From: Bacteroidales bacterium
GTDB lineage: Bacteria > Bacteroidota > Bacteroidia > Bacteroidales > UBA4181
Length of the DNA stretch: 19,474 nt
Reading direction: 5' to 3'
NCBI GenBank assembly: GCA_031259205.1
Contig: JAIRLS010000330.1
Coordinates: 1 to 19,474 of the forward strand
The notes under the pieces are model-generated. The model worked only from the letters and a program-made list of their open reading frames with translations, searched no databases and was not told the DNA's origin. Numbering within the stretch: position 1 is the first letter of the stretch; the number at the start of each line of letters is the position of its first letter. The position numbers and the translations under genes are program-made. Positions 8,312-15,900 of the stretch are shown here, piece by piece.

Positions 8312-8342
8312 GTTTTTGTTGTTTTAAATTAGTATTGAATAT

Positions 8343-8870
8343 ATGCAAAGTTTAAATGACGTCCTGCAAAGTTCAAATGACGTCCTGCAAGCTTTAAATG
8401 ACGTCCTGCAAGCTTTAAATGACGTCCTGCAAGGTTTAAATGACGTCCTGCAAGGTTTAAATGACGTCCTGCAAAGTTCAAATGACGTCCTGCAAGGTTT
8501 AAATGGCGTCCTGCAAAGTTTAAATGACGTCCTGCAAAGTTCAAATGGCGTCCTACAAAGTTCAAATGACGTCCTGCAAAGTTCAAATGGCGTCCTGCAA
8601 GCTTTAAATGACGTCCTGCAAGCTTTAAATGAAGTCCTGCAAAGTTCAAATAAAGCTCTGCAAAGCCTGAATAAAATCCTGCAAAATCGGACGGCAGTCT
8701 GCCGGAAACAACGGGAACACAGGGAAACGAAAAGAGAAAAGAAGAAAACGCCGGCGGCGTCATCCGCAACCGCGCCGGCGCTGCCCCAACGGATGGCCGT
8801 TGTAAGGGGTAAATGCCGCCTTTCTCCGGAAGGTCTTCCGGAAGCCGTGAAACAAATATGGAGGCAATAA
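8343..8870 (+). CDS. Possible heptad-repeat protein encoded by the 21-bp array (doubtful)
   Basis: A 175-codon frame starts with ATG at 8343 and reads through the array as a seven-residue repeat L-N-D-V-L-Q-(S/A/G), placing Leu or Ser and Val at the a and d positions of a coiled-coil heptad. In favour of coding: the diverged unit at 8659-8679 still reads QSLNKIL, with TTA changed to CTG (Leu) and AGT to AGC (Ser). Against: variation among the conserved units is mostly amino-acid changing in this frame, the tail after about residue 120 is basic and featureless, and only 31 bp separate this ATG from the divergent gene at 8311. Two minus-strand frames are also open across the array (8329-8769 and 8324-9025). 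I treat it as a candidate only. Confidence 0.22.
   Translation: MQSLNDVLQSSNDVLQALNDVLQALNDVLQGLNDVLQGLNDVLQSSNDVLQGLNGVLQSLNDVLQSSNGVLQSSNDVLQSSNGVLQALNDVLQALNEVLQSSNKALQSLNKILQNRTAVCRKQREHRETKREKKKTPAASSATAPALPQRMAVVRGKCRLSPEGLPEAVKQIWRQ
8344..8700. repeat. 21-bp tandem array, 17 units
   Basis: Seventeen head-to-tail units of exactly 21 bp run from 8344 to 8700. The common unit is TGCAA, then AG, GC or GG, then TTTAAATGACGTCC or TTCAAATGACGTCC. Units 1-13 differ at few positions (mostly unit positions 6, 7, 10 and 16); unit 14 has one further change and units 15-17 decay progressively away from the array. Each unit contains the palindrome GACGTC and, in many, TTTAAA or AAGCTT. The period equals two turns of B-DNA, so copies sit on one face of the helix. 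The array ends 32 bp before the start of the 222-residue gene and lies between it and the candidate promoter at 8915-8922. No spacers, so it is not CRISPR. Confidence 0.97.
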
Positions 8871-8914
8871 GGCGTCATCGCGTTTTGATAAAATAAAAAT
8901 TTCATTATCAGGGA

Positions 8915-8922
8915 CAAAGGTA
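8915..8922 (-). promoter_or_regulatory. Candidate -7 box (TACCTTTG) for the LRR operon
   Basis: On the minus strand TACCTTTG matches TAnnTTTG exactly. The nearest upstream TTTG (8938-8941) is only 15 nt away, shorter than usual, so the -33 part is weak. Initiation near 8908 would give a leader of about 600 nt that includes the whole 21-bp array before the 222-residue gene at 8311. Confidence 0.35.
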
Positions 8923-8986
8923 ATGATTTTTTGAAAACAAAAAATAATTTGCATTTTTTTTTGAAAACGAATATTTGAACGCGAAG

Positions 8987-9062
8987 GTAGAGACGCACGG
9001 CGTGCGTCTGAATGTAGAGACGCACGCCGGCGTCTGAATGTAGAGACGCACGGCGTGCGTCT
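8987..9062. repeat. Three direct copies of the palindromic intergenic element
   Basis: Copies lie at 8987-9009, 9014-9035 and 9040-9062, each separated by GAAT. The first and third are identical to the arm at 5974-5996. The middle copy is 22 bp and altered in its centre (gcacgccggcgtct), which breaks the perfect palindrome. Together with 5974-6029 they bracket the LRR operon and the 21-bp array. Confidence 0.9.
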
Positions 9063-9264
9063 AAAAGCGTTTTGGAGAATGCGGAACGTCCTTACAGGAC
9101 TTTTAAGCGGGATGGGAAGGAAGCAGGAACAAAATACGAATGGAACAGTCCACTGCCCCATAGCGCCTCAAAAAAAGATTTGGCCCATTTGCTAATAAAA
9201 AACAAGTTTGGAATGATTTTTGTATTTCAAATTCGTTAATATAATCTTTTCGGGTGTGAAACAT

Positions 9265-9657
9265 TTGAAAATAAAATACAGGAAGGTGGTATTTTTAAGT
9301 ATGTTATGCTTCAATTTCACCATATATGCACAACATCTCAAACTGCCGTCTGATATAGTGACTGCTTTGGAAACAGGTAATACCAAAGAACTCTGCAAAC
9401 GCTTTAATACGTCGGTTGATTTGATTTTGAATCAGAGCCAAAACGTATATGGAAAATCACAGGCAGAAAAAATCCTGAAATCTTTTTTTGATACCAACGG
9501 TCCGAGTTTAAAGTACAAAGAATTGCATTCCAGCGGGAAAGATATCTCTCATTGTAATTTTATCGGACAACTGTACACCAGCAAAGGGGTTTATCGCGTG
9601 TACATTTACATCAAAAACGGGCAAATTTATCAAATGAGGTTTGAAAGCAACGATTAA
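9265..9657 (+). CDS. DUF4783-like exported protein upstream of nadC
   Basis: Small secreted or periplasmic protein of about 130 residues that I match by eye to the Bacteroidota DUF4783 family (function unknown). The chain has a signal peptide (KYRKVVFLSMLCFNFTIYA, then Q) followed by a compact domain: LPSDIVTALETGNTKELCKRF, VYGKSQAEKILKSFF, and a basic/aromatic end YIKNGQIYQMRFESND, an NTF2-like arrangement. Start choice is uncertain. The only ATG (9301) would cut away most of the signal peptide, so I prefer TTG at 9265; GTG at 9256 and TTG at 9220 are alternatives. The stop codon is one nucleotide before the nadC ATG, so the two are co-transcribed. Confidence 0.8.
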   Translation: MKIKYRKVVFLSMLCFNFTIYAQHLKLPSDIVTALETGNTKELCKRFNTSVDLILNQSQNVYGKSQAEKILKSFFDTNGPSLKYKELHSSGKDISHCNFIGQLYTSKGVYRVYIYIKNGQIYQMRFESND

Positions 9658-9658
9658 A

Positions 9659-10504
9659 ATGATTGATCAACAGTATCTTGAACAGTTTATTGACCAGTCG
9701 TTTAGAGAAGATATCGGTGACGGCGATCATACTTCTTTCGCATGTATTCCGCCCCTGCAACAAGGCAGAGCGCGACTGCTGATCAAGGAAAAAGGCCTGC
9801 TGGCCGGAGTAGAAATAGCAAAACAGATTTTTCACCGCTTGGATGCATCGTTAGCGGTAAATATTTTCCTTCACGACGGCGCCGAAGTGAAACCCGGCGA
9901 TATCGCTTTTACCGTCGAAGGAAAAGTGATCTCTATCTTGCAGTGTGAACGACTGGTGTTGAACCTGATACAGCACATGAGCGGAGTCGCCTCACAAACT
10001 CGACAATATGTAGAAAAACTTGCAGGAACAGCGGCTAAATTGCTGGATACACGAAAGACAACGCCCGGCATGAGGCTGTTGGACAAGGAAGCGGTACGTA
10101 TCGGCGGAGGAATGAACCACAGAATAGGGCTTTTCGACATGATTCTCATCAAGGACAACCATATTGATTTCGCCGGCGGTATTGAAAAAGCCATCGACCG
10201 CGTATGCGAATATCTTCGGGCGCATGGGAAAAACCTGAAAATAGAAATAGAAGCGCGTTCCCTCGACGACATCGAACGTATATTGAAGCATAACAAGATA
10301 GACCGTATCCTGCTGGACAACTTTAACACGGAAAAAACGGCGCAAGCGGTTCAAATGATCGGCGGACGCTACGAAACAGAGTCATCGGGCAACATCACTC
10401 TAACCAATATTCGAGAATACGCCCTTTGTGGCGTGGACTTTATTTCGGTCGGCGCTCTCACTCACCAGGTGAAAAGCCTTGATATGAGCCTGAAAGCGTT
10501 TTAA
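9659..10504 (+). CDS. nadC: Nicotinate-nucleotide pyrophosphorylase (quinolinate phosphoribosyltransferase)
   Basis: Cytoplasmic enzyme of de novo NAD synthesis: quinolinate + PRPP gives nicotinate mononucleotide, CO2 and pyrophosphate. The 281-residue chain is full length. Visible family motifs are EDIGDGDHTS near the N-terminus, LVLNLIQHMSGVAS, the PRPP/quinolinate-site segment LDTRKTTPGMRLLDKEAV followed by GGGMNHRIGLFDMILIKDNH, then IEIEARSLDD, ILLDNF, and the closing SSGNI...GVDFISVGALTH. The ATG at 9659 fits the family N-terminus; a TTG at 9641 inside the upstream gene is less likely. No nadA or nadB is present in the window. The last 47 bp overlap the convergent gene at 10458-11411. 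Confidence 0.96.
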   Translation: MIDQQYLEQFIDQSFREDIGDGDHTSFACIPPLQQGRARLLIKEKGLLAGVEIAKQIFHRLDASLAVNIFLHDGAEVKPGDIAFTVEGKVISILQCERLVLNLIQHMSGVASQTRQYVEKLAGTAAKLLDTRKTTPGMRLLDKEAVRIGGGMNHRIGLFDMILIKDNHIDFAGGIEKAIDRVCEYLRAHGKNLKIEIEARSLDDIERILKHNKIDRILLDNFNTEKTAQAVQMIGGRYETESSGNITLTNIREYALCGVDFISVGALTHQVKSLDMSLKAF

Positions 10505-11411
10505 CCACAGGCATTTGACGCACATAATCAATAGCAAGGTCGGCTGCAATGAAGCACTGCATGTGCAAGTCCATTGACGCCATATCCTGATTCCGCTGCA
10601 TGGCGGCGGCGAACTCCTCCAGATGCTTTCTACAGATATTCCTTTCGTTGTATGGCTCCAGCAATTTGTGATCTCCCACGTCAAATTCGTTATAGTAAAT
10701 ATCTGCTACCGAATGAAATACATCCATTTCCATCTCCATGTCGGGATAACTGAATCGCAAAGTCAGTTTTTCCGCTTCTTCCGAGTCAAGATGCATGGCA
10801 ACGGTCACCAGGATGCCGTTATCGCATTCCATCCTGCACCGAAACACGGTACTGCCCGTCATTTCCACATGGGGATCTATTTTGATAATATTGGAGTTCA
10901 GCACATTCAGCGCTAACGACAAGTCGTAAGGGAGTTCCGTTTTAAGCCGGTTGAGCGGATGTTGCTCTTTCCGGTTCAGCAGGTGACAGATATGGACTGT
11001 CTGCGGCATTTTCCCTGTTTGGCTTGCAAAATTGCAAACAGGGCAATAATTATGTTTCGTTCCCAACTGCAACACCACCTCCGATTCGTCGGCAAGTTTT
11101 AACAGGTATTGCAGTTCATCTGCCGTCAATGAATGTGGATAAGCGATATAGAGATGTTTCAATGCTTTCAGAGATTTCTCGGCAAGCGTAAAAATGCCCG
11201 GCATATCGGCAGAAATATCAATGGCGTCGGAATATTTAAACAGTGCGTCCAGCGAAGAATAGGATATCAAACGATATTTACGCGCCAAAAGCATGGAATC
11301 CCTGTTGTTGTAGTCATAATACCCTACTATTTCAAACGTATTGTTGGCTAATAAAACAGTGGTGTGCCGGTGAGCCGACTCGTCCGTTCCGATTATTCCT
11401 ATTCGAACCAT
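10458..11411 (-). CDS. Diverged Gfo/Idh/MocA-fold oxidoreductase-like protein
   Basis: 317-residue protein with a Rossmann-type N-terminus (VRIGIIGTDESAH, residues 2-14; strand FEIVGYYDYNNRD; SDAIDISADMP) and an alpha/beta C-terminal half, as in NAD(P)-dependent Gfo/Idh/MocA enzymes. Key elements look altered: the third glycine of the dinucleotide loop is missing, the EKP motif reads A-Y-P at about 90-92, and the catalytic DxGxH segment appears as ELPYD by eye. A C-P-V-C pair (HNYCPVCNFASQ) is present. It may therefore be a poor or non-enzymatic family member. Its 3' end overlaps nadC by 47 bp in convergent orientation. A -7 box (TATATTTG) lies 25 nt upstream of its ATG. Confidence 0.8.
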   Translation of the reverse strand: MVRIGIIGTDESAHRHTTVLLANNTFEIVGYYDYNNRDSMLLARKYRLISYSSLDALFKYSDAIDISADMPGIFTLAEKSLKALKHLYIAYPHSLTADELQYLLKLADESEVVLQLGTKHNYCPVCNFASQTGKMPQTVHICHLLNRKEQHPLNRLKTELPYDLSLALNVLNSNIIKIDPHVEMTGSTVFRCRMECDNGILVTVAMHLDSEEAEKLTLRFSYPDMEMEMDVFHSVADIYYNEFDVGDHKLLEPYNERNICRKHLEEFAAAMQRNQDMASMDLHMQCFIAADLAIDYVRQMPVVKTLSGSYQGFSPGE

Positions 11412-11435
11412 AATATTACTTTATATATAGTAGTG

Positions 11436-11443
11436 CAAATATA
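11436..11443 (-). promoter_or_regulatory. -7 box (TATATTTG) of the Gfo/Idh-like gene
   Basis: On the minus strand TATATTTG matches TAnnTTTG exactly, about 25 nt before the ATG at 11411. I see no TTTG at the expected -33 distance. Confidence 0.45.
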
Positions 11444-11482
11444 GGTAATCAAATAACACGATATTTCATTTTGAATTAAAAT

Positions 11483-11503
11483 TATCAACGAAATTTGTTG
11501 ATA
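11483..11503 (-). terminator. Weak hairpin after larB, possible terminator
   Basis: TATCAAC (11483-11489) pairs with GTTGATA (11497-11503) around a 7-nt loop. On the minus strand it is followed by AATTTTAATTC. It lies 52 nt beyond the larB stop and upstream of the Gfo/Idh-like promoter. The stem is AT-rich and the T-tract interrupted, so termination is uncertain. Confidence 0.35.
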
Positions 11504-11554
11504 TCTTATAATTGTCTTATTATTAGAGTTGTTTTTATGCTTTTAATAAAAAAT

Positions 11555-12319
11555 TTATACGTTGACCGGTTCTTCAGGCCGGTTGATCAGGCTTGCCAGA
11601 TAACCGGCGCCGAAGCCGTTGTCGATGTTCACAACGGAGATTCCGGCGGCACAGGAGTTGAGCATGGTAAGTAAGGCGGACAGTCCGGAAAAGTTAGCGC
11701 CGTAGCCCACACTGGTAGGAACAGCGATCACCGGTTTATCCACCAGTCCGCCCAAAACGCCCGGAAGAGCGCCTTCCATGCCTGCTACGGCTATGATGAC
11801 ACGCCCTCCGCGAATCAGTTCCAGCCGGCTATACAAACGGTGGATGCCGGCAACGCCCACATCAAAGATGCGTTCCACGCGGTTGCCGAACAATTCCGCT
11901 GTGACGGCGGCTTCTTCGGCAATGGGAATATCGGCAGTACCGGCAGTGACAATCGAGATGTACGATTTTGTCTGAGGGATGGCTTGCCGCCGGATCACGA
12001 CAGCACGGGCGGCAGGATGGTATTCTGTTTCCGGATACAGCGATTTTACCCGCGAATACAATTCTTCGGAGGCGCGTGTGGCTAAAATGTTACTGTTTTT
12101 GGCATACATCAGCCCGATGATTTGTTCGCACTGGTCGAGGGTTTTACCGGAACAAAAAATAACCTCCGGATAACCGGTTCGTAATTGCCTGTGATTATCC
12201 ACTTTAGCAAATCCCATTTCGGAAAACGGCAGGTCTTTCAACTGTTCCAAAGCGGCATCCACATTCTGTTTCCCTTGCCGTACGGCTTCGAGTATTTGTC
12301 GGATTGATTCTGGCGTCAT
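11555..12319 (-). CDS. larB: Nickel-pincer cofactor biosynthesis protein LarB
   Basis: PurE-related carboxylase/hydrolase family. Characterised LarB carboxylates nicotinic acid adenine dinucleotide at C5 and releases AMP, giving pyridinium-3,5-biscarboxylic acid mononucleotide, the first step to the nickel-pincer cofactor of lactate racemase. The 254-residue chain is full length: a helical N-terminus (about 1-90, with GYPEVIFCSGKT), then the PurE-like domain containing TAGTADIPIAEEA, FDVGVAGIHRL, VAGMEGALPGVLGGL, PTSVGYGANFSGLSAL and the closing NIDNGFGAGYLA. larC, larE and larA are not in the window. Its ATG overlaps the stop of the bcp gene by 4 bp (ATGA), indicating translational coupling. 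Confidence 0.92.
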   Translation of the reverse strand: MTPESIRQILEAVRQGKQNVDAALEQLKDLPFSEMGFAKVDNHRQLRTGYPEVIFCSGKTLDQCEQIIGLMYAKNSNILATRASEELYSRVKSLYPETEYHPAARAVVIRRQAIPQTKSYISIVTAGTADIPIAEEAAVTAELFGNRVERIFDVGVAGIHRLYSRLELIRGGRVIIAVAGMEGALPGVLGGLVDKPVIAVPTSVGYGANFSGLSALLTMLNSCAAGISVVNIDNGFGAGYLASLINRPEEPVNV

Positions 12320-12768
12320 GGTTTCAGCAATTGAGCCGCATGATTTTTGGTATCTACCTTTTCGACAATATGCTCGATGATTCCTTTTTCGTCAATGACA
12401 AAAGTGGTGCGTAATATGCCCATGTAAGTTTTTCCGTAGAGTTTCTTTTCGCCCCATACGCCGTAAAGTTCCGCAATGGCGTGATTACTGTCGGCAATAA
12501 GCGGAAACGGCAGGCGGTGCTTGAGAATAAATCCGGTATGCGACCGCTCATTATCCGGACTGACGCCGACAATAGCATACCCTTTATCTTGAAAATCATC
12601 GTAAGCGTCCCGCAAACTGCATGCTTCGGCGGTGCATCCGCCGGTATTATCTTTTGGATAAAAATAGAGTACCAATTTTCTTCCCCGAAAATCGTTTAGG
12701 GAAATTTCTTTGCCATCCTGTTTGATTCCTTTAAAATCAGGGGCTTTGTCACCAATTGCTAATTTCAT
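12316..12768 (-). CDS. bcp: Bcp-type (PrxQ) thioredoxin-dependent peroxiredoxin
   Basis: Cytoplasmic thiol peroxidase that reduces hydrogen peroxide and organic hydroperoxides. The chain of 150 residues is normal for the family. The active site reads YFYPKDNTGGCTAEACSLRD: the P-x3-T-x2-C frame is kept, peroxidatic Cys45 and resolving Cys50 are five apart, but the usual TPGC is TGGC here. The start is taken as ATG at 12768 (MKLAIGDKAPDF) because a -7 box lies 24 nt upstream; a longer frame to 12831 would start upstream of that promoter. It is the first gene of a two-gene unit with larB, overlapping it by 4 bp. Confidence 0.94.
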   Translation of the reverse strand: MKLAIGDKAPDFKGIKQDGKEISLNDFRGRKLVLYFYPKDNTGGCTAEACSLRDAYDDFQDKGYAIVGVSPDNERSHTGFILKHRLPFPLIADSNHAIAELYGVWGEKKLYGKTYMGILRTTFVIDEKGIIEHIVEKVDTKNHAAQLLKP

Positions 12769-12791
12769 CGTTATATGTTTATTTGAAACAA

Positions 12792-12799
12792 CAAAAATA
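12792..12799 (-). promoter_or_regulatory. -7 box (TATTTTTG) of the bcp-larB operon
   Basis: On the minus strand TATTTTTG matches TAnnTTTG exactly, 23 nt before the bcp ATG at 12768. No good -33 TTTG is visible at usual spacing. It supports the short bcp start. Confidence 0.5.
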
Positions 12800-12977
12800 A
12801 TATATCCTGAAACAGTTCTTTTTTGCTTCAACAGGTAAAAATAATTGTTGTGTCAGATCAACGCTTGGTCGTCCTCGCATCCTGCTCGTCCTTCGCAGTT
12901 CGCAACGACAAAATACGACCCTGTTTTACTGACATGACGCTATTTTTAGATTGTCTGAAAAAGCATGAACATCTCGG

Positions 12978-15900
12978 TCAAATTCCTGCCAGCCGCTTGT
13001 AATTGTTGTACCGCCACTGGGCGTTTTCTTCGGCGGCTTTGAACAGGGCGGTTGCCTCGTCGGGGTATTGTTTTTTGAGCGACGAATAACGCACTTCGCT
13101 GAGGATGAAATCTTGAAACTTAGTCCAGTCAGGTTCTTTGGAGTCTAATTGGAACGGATTCTGTCCTTGGGCTTCGAGCGTGGGGTTGAAACGGTACATG
13201 TGCCAGTATCCGCAAGCTACCGCCAATTTTTCCTGCTCCTGCGACTTGCCCATGCCTGCACGCAATCCGTGGTTGATGCACGGCGCGTAGGCGATGATGA
13301 GCGAAGGGCCGTTGTAGGCTTCCGCTTCACGCAAGGCTTTGAGGAATTGCGTCTGATTGGCGCCCATGGCTACCTGCGCTACGTACACATAACCATAGCT
13401 CATGGCCATCATTCCGAGATCTTTCTTGCGGACGCGCTTGCCCGAGGCGGCAAATTTGGCAATGGCGCCTGCCGGCGTAGCTTTCGACGCCTGTCCGCCC
13501 GTGTTGGAATACACTTCGGTATCAAGTACCAATACGTTGACGTCCTGTCCCGAAGCCAGCACGTGGTCTAAGCCGCCGTAACCGATGTCGTACGCCCAGC
13601 CGTCGCCGCCCATGATCCAGACGGATTTTTTCAGCAGATACCGGCGCAGGTCATAGATTTGGCGACAATATTCGCATGAACACTTTTCTAACAGCGGCAG
13701 CAGCGCCTCAGTAGCTTTCCGGCTGTCGGCGGCAGTGACGGCAGTTTTCCATGCCGCAAACGCCGTTTTCAGTTCGTCGGAGCAGGCGTCGGCCTGTTCC
13801 GCTTCGTTGATCAGGAGGGCGATACGCTCGCGCATTTTTTCTACGCCGGTGGCCATACCCAGGCCAAATTCGGCATTGTCTTCAAAGAGGGAGTTGCCCC
13901 ATGCCGGGCCTTTGCCTGCCGCATTCACACAATAGGGCGTGGAAGGAGCCGATCCGCTGTAGATGGAGGAACAGCCGGTGGCGTTGGCAATCAACATGCG
14001 GTCGCCGAACAGTTGCGACACGAGTTTCACGTAGGGCGTTTCGCCACAGCCGGCGCAAGCTCCGGAAAATTCAAAGAGTGGCTGTGCAAACTGGCTGTTT
14101 TTCACGTTTTGGTCTTTCGGCGCCAGCGTGTCTTTATAGCTGATGTTTTCGGAGGTGTAGTCCCAAACGGCTTTTTGGTTCAGTTGCGATTCCAGCGGTT
14201 TCATGGCGAGCGCTTTGTTGCCTCTGTTGCCCGGGCACACGTCGGCGCAGTTGCCGCAGCCGGTACAGTCCAGCGGACTTATCTGGATGCGGAAATCCAG
14301 CCCTTCGAATGTTTTTTGCGGGATGGCCTGAATGGTAGGCGTTCCGGCGGGAAGTCCCGTTTTTTCTTCCGCATTGATGAGGAACGGACGGATGACAGCA
14401 TGGGGACACACGTAGGCGCACTGGTTGCATTGGATACAGTTGGCGGGAATCCATTCGGGCACGTTCACGGCGATGCCGCGTTTCTCGTAAGCGGCGGTTC
14501 CTTGCGGGAAAGTGCCGTCCTCGCGTCCCGTAAAGGCGCTTACCGGCAGGTCGTCGCCCTGCTGTGCATTGATGGGATCGACCACTTTGCGGATAAATTC
14601 GGGACGTTGGGGGTCGACAGGCGTTTCGTCGGCAGCAGGGTCAAGTTTCGACCATGCGGCCTCTACTTCCACCTTGATGACGCTGCCTCCGCGATCCACC
14701 GCCGCATTGTTCATGTTTACGATGTCTTCGCCCTTTTTGCCGTAGGATTTTCGGTTGGCGGCCTTCATTTCCTGCACGGCGAGTTCGTAAGGGATGACGC
14801 CCGAAATCTTGAAGAACGACGATTGCAGGATGGTGTTGGTGCGGGTGCTGCCCAGCCCTACTTCTTCGGCAATTTTGATAGCGTCGATGATGTAAAACGA
14901 TATGTCGTTGTCGGCAAGGTATTTTTTGATTTTGTTGGGCAGTCGTTCCGCTGTTCCTGCGGCGTCCCATTTGCTGTTGAGCAGGAAGGTGCCTCCTTTT
15001 TGCAGTCCTTTCAGCACGTCGTACTGGCGAAGATAGGGAAACACGTGGCAGGCGACGAAGTCGGGCGTGTTCACCAGATAGGGCGAACGGATGGGCGAAT
15101 CGCCAAAGCGCAGGTGGGAAATGGTGATGCCGCCTGTCTTCTTCGAGTCGTAGGCGAAGTATGCCTGACAGTATTTGTCGGTAGTTTCGCCGATGATTTT
15201 GATGGAATTTTTGTTGGCGCCCACTGTGCCGTCGCCGCCGATGCCGTAAAATTTTGCCTGAAAGACGCTTTTGGGGGTGATATTGATTTCGGGGCGCATG
15301 GGCAGCGAGAGGAACGTTACATCGTCCACGATGCCGAGGGTGAAGCCGTTTTTCGGTTCGTTCATTTTCATGTTGTCCGTTACGGACAGGATTTGCGCGG
15401 CGGTAGTATCTTTTGACGACAGTCCGTAGCGTCCGCCGATGATCAGGGGAGCGTTTGCCCTTCCGTAGAAGAGGTTTTTCACATCCAGATAGAGCGGTTC
15501 TCCGCCTGCGCCCGGTTCTTTCGTGCGGTCGAGTACGGTAATGCGTTTGACGGTAGCGGGCAGCACGTCGAAGAAATATTTTTCCGAGAAGGGGCGATAG
15601 AGGTGTACGCTAACCAGCCCCGTTTTTTCACCCTGCGAGGCCAGGTAGTCGATGGTTTCGCGGATAGTGTCGGTAACGGAGCCCATCGCTACGATGATGT
15701 TTTCCGCATCGGGAGCGCCGTAGTAGGTGAAGGGATGGTATTCGCGTCCTGTTATTTTCCGGATTTCCCGCATGTACGTCTCCACCATGTCGGGCAGGAC
15801 GAGGTAGAAGCGGTTGGCGGCTTCGCGCGACTGGAAATAGATGTCGGGGTTTTGCGCTGTTCCCCGTGTGACGGGATGTTCGGGATTCAGGGCGCGGTTG

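Larger units (their letters stand above)
8871..9264. other. Intergenic region between the repeat array and the DUF4783 gene
   Basis: No gene is supported. The region holds the candidate minus-strand -7 box (8915-8922), A/T-rich runs with a repeated TTTTTTGAAAAC motif (about 8928-8969), three palindromic elements (8987-9062), and a small hairpin GTCCT-TAC-AGGAC followed by TTTT (9088-9104). A plus-strand promoter-like pair TTTG (9188-9191) and GATTTTTG (9215-9222, one mismatch) separated by 23 nt could serve the downstream DUF4783-nadC operon. Confidence 0.5.

Noticed and set aside
8344..8700. CRISPR array
   Set aside because: Units are contiguous 21-bp tandem copies with no unique spacers, and no cas gene is nearby.
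8324..9025. 233-codon minus-strand frame with CRTSFKL-type repeats
   Set aside because: Open only because the 21-bp period preserves all frames; changes between units are mostly amino-acid altering in this frame and the product runs into AT-rich intergenic DNA.
14013..15416. 467-codon plus-strand frame inside the pyruvate oxidoreductase gene
   Set aside because: Antisense to the full-length oxidoreductase with all cofactor motifs; composition is that of a shadow frame.
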